Positions 1-4,720 of a stretch of DNA of 7,666 nucleotides are shown one piece after another. Numbering within the stretch: position 1 is the first letter of the stretch; each line of letters opens with the position of its first letter. Source of the DNA: DASPKW01 sp038244055 (lineage in GTDB: Bacteria > Planctomycetota > Phycisphaerae > Tepidisphaerales > Tepidisphaeraceae); assembly GCA_038244055.1 (NCBI GenBank), contig JBBRTW010000363.1, positions 1 to 7,666 on the forward strand, in the 5' to 3' direction. The position numbers and the translations under genes were made by a program. Below the pieces are notes generated by a model, which worked only from the letters and a program-made list of their open reading frames with translations, was not told where the DNA came from and searched no databases.

Positions 1-1
1 A

Positions 2-1483
2 ATATGGACGGGCGAGAAGGCGGGGGATGCGGTGGCTGACGAATATATGATCGATGATGTCAGCGGGAGCTACGAAACGCTGGTTCGCGTTGCCCTGACG
101 GATGCGACGCTCAAGTCCATGGAGATTTCCACCAGCACCGCGCTGAACGCCAAGACACAGCCGCGCCTGAACCTGGGGAAAAACACCGTCTATGTAGGTG
201 CCGGCGACAACACGGATTCGATCGTGTATTGGCCGGAACTCCAGAATGACAAGTACAAACAGATGATCGTGGAGGAGAAGAACATCGCCTCGGCCAGGAA
301 GCATCCGGAGTATATGGGGACGATCTATCCGGCGGCCGCGAAGGAGGATGGATATATCGTCTACCGCATCGATGCGCCGCGGGACCTGGTGAAGTTCACT
401 TACGGCGGGCGGTTCTACAATCGCGCGCCCAAGTCGCACATCGACATGCTGCATTCGCTGGATGGGGGAAAGACATGGATCAAATCGTATTCGCTGACGG
501 AGACGGCGATGCCGTGGGATGTGATTCACTACGAGACGATCGCCGCGCCGGCCGGGACGCGCTCGGTGCTGGTCAAATATCTGATGAACACGACCGAGCC
601 TAAGTCCTCGGGATGCAGCATTTATGCGCTGCGGATGGAGGCGGATGTTCTGCCGGCCGATCCAACCCCTAAACCCGTTGAAGTGACCTTCACCTGGAAT
701 GAAGTGCAGAAAGATCGCTCGCTGGTGAAGCGCTCGCATACGCAGGTGGTGGAGAAACTGCCGGCCACGTACACGATCAACGTGGGCGGGGAGGATCATC
801 CGGTGATGGAGGCGCTGACCGTGAATTTTCAAGGAGCGCGCGGGGAGGCCAAGGCCGGGTATTCGGATGGGAAAGATGCCGGCGGGGAGAAATGGGTGGG
901 GAGCTGGCTGACCATCGGGAAGAACCTGGCGGCCGGGAAGCCTTACACGATGTCGCATCCTTCGGAGACGAACTGGAACGCGGGCGATCCCGATGGGCAC
1001 AAATTGACCGATGGCGTTTTCGGCCCGCCTTATGCCGGGGGCGCATCGTACAGCTCGGGCGTGCTATGGAAGGCGAAGACGAATCCAACCATCACACTCG
1101 ACCTCGGCCAATCAACGCCCTGCGCCTCGTTCGGCATGAACTTCCACGGCTACCCCTGGCATGATGCCCTCAAGGGACAGTTCAAGGACAAGGTGGAGGT
1201 TTCGGTCTCCGAGGATGGCAGGAATTACACGCCCGTCGGCCCGCTGGTGACGGATATCTGCTGGAAGGATGTTCCGCTGAATCACATGGTTTCCGATGAG
1301 GAAACAATGACGGGGGGGACGTTCCGGATCGTTCCGGCCAAGCCGATTACAGCGCGGTATGTGCAGTACAAGATCACGAGCGACCGGATGGTCTGCTGCA
1401 CGGAGTTGGAGGTGCTGGATTCGATCAGTTTGAAGCCGTTTGATTTGCGGGTGGCGCTGCCGGGGGAATCGCGGAGACAATGA
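2..1483 (+). CDS. Secreted/surface protein, 3' part, with Asp-box and F5/8-type-C-like domain (partial)
   Basis: The reading frame is open to the left edge, so the true start is probably upstream. A GTG at 32 is only the first possible start inside the window. Counting from that GTG, residues about 105-205 look like a beta-sandwich and carry an Asp box (SLDGGKTW, 142-149), a turn motif known from sialidases and other beta-propellers. A proline-rich hinge (PADPTPKP) follows near 208. Residues about 296-462 resemble a discoidin/F5-8 type C module: an NLAAGKPYT opening, an LTDG stretch, ITLDLGQ, then VEVSVSEDGRNYT and a closing ARYVQYKI strand. Such modules usually bind glycans, which suggests attachment to or recognition of polysaccharide outside the cell. 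No catalytic region is visible in this part. The stop TGA (1481-1483) lies in a tandem octamer array. The next gene is convergent, 40 bp away. The coding call is firm; the exact family and the full length are unknown. Confidence 0.85.
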   Translation: MWTGEKAGDAVADEYMIDDVSGSYETLVRVALTDATLKSMEISTSTALNAKTQPRLNLGKNTVYVGAGDNTDSIVYWPELQNDKYKQMIVEEKNIASARKHPEYMGTIYPAAAKEDGYIVYRIDAPRDLVKFTYGGRFYNRAPKSHIDMLHSLDGGKTWIKSYSLTETAMPWDVIHYETIAAPAGTRSVLVKYLMNTTEPKSSGCSIYALRMEADVLPADPTPKPVEVTFTWNEVQKDRSLVKRSHTQVVEKLPATYTINVGGEDHPVMEALTVNFQGARGEAKAGYSDGKDAGGEKWVGSWLTIGKNLAAGKPYTMSHPSETNWNAGDPDGHKLTDGVFGPPYAGGASYSSGVLWKAKTNPTITLDLGQSTPCASFGMNFHGYPWHDALKGQFKDKVEVSVSEDGRNYTPVGPLVTDICWKDVPLNHMVSDEETMTGGTFRIVPAKPITARYVQYKITSDRMVCCTELEVLDSISLKPFDLRVALPGESRRQ

Positions 1484-1497
1484 GACAATGAGACAAT
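1474..1497. repeat. Tandem octamer array, 3 units (GAGACAAT)
   Basis: Three perfect head-to-tail copies of GAGACAAT span the end of the first gene, and its TGA stop falls across the junction of units 1 and 2. A degenerate octamer array of the same style lies at 2964-2995 on the opposite strand. The array fills most of the 40-bp gap between two convergent genes. No hairpin is evident in it, so it is not an obvious intrinsic terminator. Confidence 0.85.
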
Positions 1498-1523
1498 GTT
1501 CAATGCACTGAATCGGTTGATTT

Positions 1524-2714
1524 TCACTTTTCCTCATCCGGCAATGAGTCCATGAAAGCGATGGCGGCACGGCGAAACTCACCCGGATCGGGTGCCTGAG
1601 CGTTGTGGGCGGTGCCGAACAGCTTGAGGAACTGCTTCGCCCACGCATAGAAACGCTGGTGAGTGCGGTAGACCGGTTGCCTCACCCCCTTGTCGTCGAT
1701 GAGCCAATAGCCGACCTGTCGGCCTTGCTTGACTTCGTTGTTGTACACGGCCCAATACAGCACGAACGGACAACCCCACTCCAACCCGGTGCGCATCACC
1801 TTTCGTGAACGAAGGTCCTGCTGCCGGGGTGAATTCGTTTCGGCCGGAAACCCGTACTCCCCGATGAACACCCTCTTGCCCGAAATTCCGTCTTTGGGCG
1901 GCAGCTTTGACTCGATGTAATCGAGACATCGGGCAAGATCGTTTCCCTGCTGGCTGTCGTAACACGAATAAGAGACGAAATCGACGTGTGTTTTGGGCAG
2001 CACATCGTTGGTCACGCTGGTCGCACCGGCAATGGCATCCTTTACCCGGTTGACCTCGGTGTAATGGAACACTTCCACCTCGCGATGAGGCGTGTCCCGT
2101 TTGGCATCATCAACGGCGTGCTGACGAACGTCGAGCCATGCGATCATTCCCTCCACTGCCTCCGCCGTGGCCTTGGCCCCTTCCTTGAATGAACCCCGCA
2201 GGAGCCAGTCGCCCTCCCAGTGGCCCAATAGGAACGTCTTGTGCGAACCGCTGTAGCTTTTCAGGAGGTGGCAGGTCAGATCGTACATCTGTTGGTACTC
2301 GTTCTGTTTCCCTGCCGCAGTCAAACCTTTTCGCCATTCGGGGCCGTCAAAAGCGGTGGCCCACAAGATGTAGTAAGCGAAGGGCATGTCCAGCACCGTC
2401 TTGAAGGACGGTTCTTGTGCCAACGCCTTGAGCGAGTGAATGGAGGCATCCGCTTTCGGCAAGTCGCCTCGCCTGGCGTACTGTCCATCGAGAGCGAACT
2501 TGATGATGTTGGAACCCATATCCCGTGCCGCCCGACTCGTTTCCACGATCTTCGGCTGGTCCGAGAACTGATAGGACGCCCCGATGGACTGAGCGCCAAG
2601 AATCGAGTTAAACGGATCGATGGCGGGTTGATCGGCGCGGGCCACACCGATGCTGGTTGTGTCCGAAACAGCCGAGACGAGGACGATGATAAAGAGCAAG
2701 CTCAGTCGGTTCAT
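1524..2714 (-). CDS. Secreted TIM-barrel protein, clan GH-A-like glycoside hydrolase
   Basis: The start was placed at the ATG at 2714 because it opens directly into a signal peptide: N-terminal Arg, a hydrophobic core LLFIIVLVSAV, and a likely cleavage near GVARA|DQ. This gives 396 residues. The frame extends to 2816, but that extension is Arg-rich and unlike a protein N-terminus. The body has features of an (alpha/beta)8 glycoside hydrolase: GHWEGDW with Glu167 as candidate acid/base, FHYTEVN (Glu220), and FIGEYGFP with Glu286 as candidate nucleophile. An aromatic strand (FVLYWAVYNNE) follows, as in barrel strand 8. In canonical clan GH-A enzymes an Asn precedes the acid/base Glu; here it is Trp, so the family is uncertain and activity is not proven. 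No Shine-Dalgarno is obvious. The gene is convergent with a secreted protein that probably binds glycans, so both may act on extracellular polysaccharide (inference). Confidence 0.85.
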   Translation of the reverse strand: MNRLSLLFIIVLVSAVSDTTSIGVARADQPAIDPFNSILGAQSIGASYQFSDQPKIVETSRAARDMGSNIIKFALDGQYARRGDLPKADASIHSLKALAQEPSFKTVLDMPFAYYILWATAFDGPEWRKGLTAAGKQNEYQQMYDLTCHLLKSYSGSHKTFLLGHWEGDWLLRGSFKEGAKATAEAVEGMIAWLDVRQHAVDDAKRDTPHREVEVFHYTEVNRVKDAIAGATSVTNDVLPKTHVDFVSYSCYDSQQGNDLARCLDYIESKLPPKDGISGKRVFIGEYGFPAETNSPRQQDLRSRKVMRTGLEWGCPFVLYWAVYNNEVKQGRQVGYWLIDDKGVRQPVYRTHQRFYAWAKQFLKLFGTAHNAQAPDPGEFRRAAIAFMDSLPDEEK

Positions 2715-2732
2715 GTGATGTAGTGGGTAGGT

Positions 2733-2794
2733 TGGGCACACGAGCCACATGCGACGCCGTCGCACACCAGCATACAACGCGGCTCGTCTGCCCA
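2733..2794. repeat. Imperfect inverted repeat enclosing a second hairpin (REP/MITE-like or 5'-leader structure)
   Basis: The arms TGGGCACACGAGCC (2733-2746) and GGCTCGTCTGCCCA (2781-2794) are complementary at 13 of 14 positions. Inside the 34-bp interior lies a perfect 6-bp hairpin, TGCGAC-GCC-GTCGCA (2750-2764). The element ends 19 bp upstream of the hydrolase start codon, so a transcript beginning upstream would carry it in the 5' leader. The nested-stem architecture resembles palindromic intergenic repeats of bacterial genomes. Only one copy is present here, so repetition is unproven. Confidence 0.7.
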
Positions 2795-2924
2795 CCATTG
2801 ACCCGCGAATCAACACCCCTCACCCCACCCCAATTCGAGGGTGTAGACCGCTGATGATCGCTGCACTCTTGTTTACTCGATCGGCCCCCCCCTTTACCGA
2901 TCAACATCGCGCCCCCTTTCGCAC

Positions 2925-2944
2925 GCGTCCCATGGGCGGGACGC
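2925..2944. other. GC-rich hairpin downstream of the metalloprotease gene
   Basis: A perfect 7-bp stem GCGTCCC / GGGACGC encloses a 6-base loop, about 75 bp past the protease stop on the minus strand. There is no T-tract on the minus-strand side, so it does not qualify as a classical intrinsic terminator. It could slow transcription or protect a 3' end. Confidence 0.35.
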
Positions 2945-2963
2945 ACCATGCCACCTCCTTCTT

Positions 2964-2995
2964 ATTGTCCCATCGTCTCATTGCTCCATCGTCCC
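2964..2995. repeat. Degenerate tandem octamer array, 4 units
   Basis: On the plus strand the units are ATTGTCCC, ATCGTCTC, ATTGCTCC and ATCGTCCC. On the minus strand they read GGGACGAT, GGAGCAAT, GAGACGAT and GGGACAAT. They match the GAGACAAT array at 1474-1497 in length and style (purine-rich GRGAC/GC followed by RAT), so both probably belong to one repeat family. The array lies just downstream of the metalloprotease stop and directly beside a heptamer array. Confidence 0.7.
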
Positions 2996-3000
2996 CCGCC

Positions 3001-3021
3001 CTTCCCGCTTCCCGCTTCTAC
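3001..3021. repeat. Tandem heptamer array, 3 units (CTTCCCG), covering a stop codon
   Basis: Two exact CTTCCCG units are followed by the variant CTTCTAC. On the minus strand the variant supplies the TAG stop (3018-3020) of the metalloprotease gene, after which come GAAGCGG-type units. The unit is close to the CTTCTCG heptamer at 4084-4118, so the two arrays look related. Confidence 0.65.
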
Positions 3022-4061
3022 CTCCTCTTCATCTCCACATCCCGTTGCCGTTGCTTCTCCGTCGCCCGGCGGAGGGTGCGTTTTTCCCACCAGGTCAGGC
3101 TGTGCATGCCGTGCTGGGAGACCTTTTCGAGAATGCGATCGACCTTCTCCTGTAGATCGCGATCCTCGGCTTCGCGCTGCTGGGCTTTTCGGATGGCGCG
3201 TTTGCTCGCGCGATTGCGGACCGGTTCGTTGTATCCGGCAAGGCTGGCCGAGTAATTGACGGAATCCTCTTCCTGGAATCCCCAGGGCCCGGCCTCCTGA
3301 AGCTGTCGCCGGATGTTGAGGCAGGTCATGAAACCCGCATACGCCAGAAAGGCCAGCATGAAATTGAGCGTTACAATCGCCACCGCGCCGCCGATCACCG
3401 CGCCGACCATCCCCGTGACGGCCGCGAATTTCATCGATTTGTAATAGCCGAACCAAGGCCAGAGAATCGATTGCAGCATTTGACCGCCATCGAGCGGGAA
3501 GATGGGCATCAAGTTGAAGAGCAATAGCACCCAACTGATTCTGTAGATCCACTCGACATACCAGCCCCAACTGTACCAACTGGCAATCTGCCCAAGCGAT
3601 TCAAAACGCCACGGGTTCCACGGCAGATGGCCCAGGCCAAAATACAAGAATGCCCCGCATATCGCGCAGATCGCGACATTGACCATGGGCCCCCCCGCCA
3701 CAGTCACGAACGTCGGCCAAGGCCTGCGCGGCGGCACCGCCATCGCCAGCCCGCCCAGCGGCCACATCAGAATGTCGTGCGCTTCGCCCCCCACCGACCG
3801 GGCCGCGAAGCAATGTCCGAATTCGTGCAGCAGGATGATGGTGAACAAAACTCCCATGCTCAGGAGCCGATCCTGCCATGTATATCCCTGCCCCAGCCCG
3901 AACAAAAGCACCAGCACCATCAGGAGGATCAGCGACATGTGGATTCGAACCCGAATCCCAAACGCCGTGAAGAACGGGACGGATGAGGACAGAAACGCCA
4001 GCACCGGATTGCCGCCGCCGCGTCCTGAATCGCGATAATATGATCGATCTTGATATCCCAT
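3018..4061 (-). CDS. Membrane site-2 protease-type zinc metalloprotease (M50 family)
   Basis: This 347-residue multi-pass membrane protein is a probable intramembrane protease. HEFGH (79-83) in a hydrophobic segment provides the zinc-binding His pair and catalytic Glu. NLMPIFPLDGG (183-193) matches the second conserved motif, with Asp191 as the third zinc ligand. AGGPMVN (122-128) is also typical. There is no PDZ or CBS domain, so it resembles the compact SpoIVFB-like subgroup rather than RseP. The C-terminal cytoplasmic part (about 280-347) is basic and helical. Its KVDRILEKVSQHGMHSLT stretch resembles a short domain that I recall at the ends of bacterial rhomboid-like proteases. The substrate is unknown. 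The start follows only a weak GGG-containing leader. The gene lies 29 bp downstream of the Nudix gene on the same strand and is probably cotranscribed. Its stop is provided by a heptamer array. Confidence 0.92.
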   Translation of the reverse strand: MGYQDRSYYRDSGRGGGNPVLAFLSSSVPFFTAFGIRVRIHMSLILLMVLVLLFGLGQGYTWQDRLLSMGVLFTIILLHEFGHCFAARSVGGEAHDILMWPLGGLAMAVPPRRPWPTFVTVAGGPMVNVAICAICGAFLYFGLGHLPWNPWRFESLGQIASWYSWGWYVEWIYRISWVLLLFNLMPIFPLDGGQMLQSILWPWFGYYKSMKFAAVTGMVGAVIGGAVAIVTLNFMLAFLAYAGFMTCLNIRRQLQEAGPWGFQEEDSVNYSASLAGYNEPVRNRASKRAIRKAQQREAEDRDLQEKVDRILEKVSQHGMHSLTWWEKRTLRRATEKQRQRDVEMKRR

Positions 4062-4083
4062 CGCCGCAATTCCCGTCTTCGAA

Positions 4084-4118
4084 CTTCTCGCTACTCGCTT
4101 CTCGCTTCTCGCTTCTGC
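4084..4118. repeat. Tandem heptamer array, 5 units (CTTCTCG), covering a stop codon
   Basis: The units are CTTCTCG, CTACTCG, CTTCTCG, CTTCTCG and CTTCTGC. On the minus strand the array encodes the last residues of the Nudix protein (about QKREARSE), and the single-base variant in the second unit (CTA) forms its TAG stop at 4091-4093. The rest of the array lies in the 29-bp gap before the metalloprotease gene. Confidence 0.85.
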
Positions 4119-4642
4119 CAGAATCTCTCGAACATCAACAGCGTCGCGATCGTCTTGCCATCCTGAATATCGCCCGTGCGAATCAGATCCACCGCTTCAT
4201 CCAGCGCCGTCGGCATCAGCTCGATCTCTTCGCCTTCCTCCAGGGCCGTCTGCTGTTTCTCCAGATCATAGGCCGCGTAGGCGTACATTCGTTCACTCAG
4301 AATCCCCGGGGAGGAATAAAACACGCCCAGGGCCTGCAACCGCCCGGCCAGATAGCCCGTCTCCTCCAGCAGCTCCCGGCCGGCGCAGTTCATCGGGTCC
4401 TCATTCTTCTCCAGCGTCCCGGCCGGCAGTTCGATGAGCGTCTGCCCGCCGATCGCATACCGCTTATTTCGGATCAGCAGCACCTTGCCATCACCTCGAA
4501 CGGCCAGAATCACCACCGCCCCCGGATGGACGCATACCTCTCGCCGCGAGCGTTTGCCGCTTTCGTTCTCCAGATGGTGCAGTTCCAGGCGGATTTTTGT
4601 GCCGTCGAAAATAACCTGTTTCTCGATCAATTGGTAAGCCAT
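4091..4642 (-). CDS. Nudix hydrolase, ADP-ribose pyrophosphatase type
   Basis: This 183-residue protein has a complete Nudix box at residues 75-97: GTLEKNE, seven residues, then RELLEETGY. This matches GX5EX7REUXEEXGU exactly, so the metal-binding glutamates are present. The preceding IELPAG and the downstream SPG...SE stretch are typical of ADP-ribose/ADP-sugar pyrophosphatases (NudF-like), which split ADP-ribose into AMP and ribose-5-phosphate. Substrate choice within Nudix enzymes cannot be settled from sequence alone. The start at 4642 was preferred over an in-frame ATG at 4675 because GGAGG (4648-4652, minus strand) lies 5 bases before it, and because the longer start would lie upstream of the predicted -10 box. 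The C-terminal residues and stop are encoded by a heptamer array. It probably leads a two-gene transcript with the membrane metalloprotease. Confidence 0.93.
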   Translation of the reverse strand: MAYQLIEKQVIFDGTKIRLELHHLENESGKRSRREVCVHPGAVVILAVRGDGKVLLIRNKRYAIGGQTLIELPAGTLEKNEDPMNCAGRELLEETGYLAGRLQALGVFYSSPGILSERMYAYAAYDLEKQQTALEEGEEIELMPTALDEAVDLIRTGDIQDGKTIATLLMFERFWQKREARSE

Positions 4643-4647
4643 CGATA

Positions 4648-4666
4648 CCTCCGGACGCACATTATA
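4648..4666 (-). promoter_or_regulatory. -10 box and Shine-Dalgarno of the Nudix gene
   Basis: On the minus strand a perfect TATAAT (4661-4666) stands 13 bp upstream of GGAGG (4648-4652), which lies 5 bases before the ATG at 4642. The predicted leader is about a dozen bases. No good -35 is seen at the expected distance (GTGTCG or similar), so the promoter may depend on an activator or be weak. Confidence 0.6.
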
Positions 4667-4679
4667 GACATCCATCTCA

Positions 4680-4707
4680 TTGACGACACCGCCATCCTCG
4701 CCAGAAT
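4680..4707 (+). promoter_or_regulatory. Candidate promoter of the antiporter gene
   Basis: TTGACG (4680-4685) matches five of six consensus -35 bases. After 16 bp comes CAGAAT (4702-4707), a 4/6 match to the -10 consensus. Transcription would begin about 7 bases before the ATG at 4721, which fits the absence of a Shine-Dalgarno there. The -35 box occupies the place where the divergent Nudix promoter would have its own -35, so the two promoters may compete. Confidence 0.35.
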
Positions 4708-4720
4708 ACCGCGCTCTTCA

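Larger units (their letters stand above)
2715..3017. other. Gene-free intergenic spacer with structured elements
   Basis: This 303-bp gap lies between the metalloprotease stop and the start of the hydrolase gene, both on the minus strand. It should hold the hydrolase promoter, but no convincing -35/-10 pair was recognised. It contains an imperfect inverted repeat (2733-2794), a short GATCGG/CCGATC palindrome (2879-2884 and 2897-2902), a GC-rich hairpin (2925-2944), a degenerate octamer array (2964-2995) and most of a heptamer array (3001-3021). Open frames through it are compositionally unlike the neighbouring genes and run antisense into the protease gene. Confidence 0.7.

Noticed and set aside
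2715..2816. Longer start for the secreted hydrolase at 2816 or 2750
   Set aside because: The added residues are Arg-rich, would precede the signal peptide, and cross the inverted repeat. The ATG at 2714 directly begins a normal signal peptide.
2925..2944. Hairpin called as a true intrinsic terminator of the metalloprotease gene
   Set aside because: The stem is good, but no T-rich tract follows it on the minus strand, so only a structural hairpin is claimed.
2749..3255. Plus-strand 168-codon open frame across the intergenic spacer
   Set aside because: Arg/Ser/Pro-rich translation with no recognisable motif. It runs through the inverted repeat and tandem arrays, then antisense into the metalloprotease gene.
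3983..4720. A long N-terminal extension (246 codons) of the antiporter frame
   Set aside because: It is entirely antisense to the metalloprotease and Nudix genes, reads as low-quality Arg/Gln-rich sequence, and the transmembrane domain begins precisely at the ATG at 4721.
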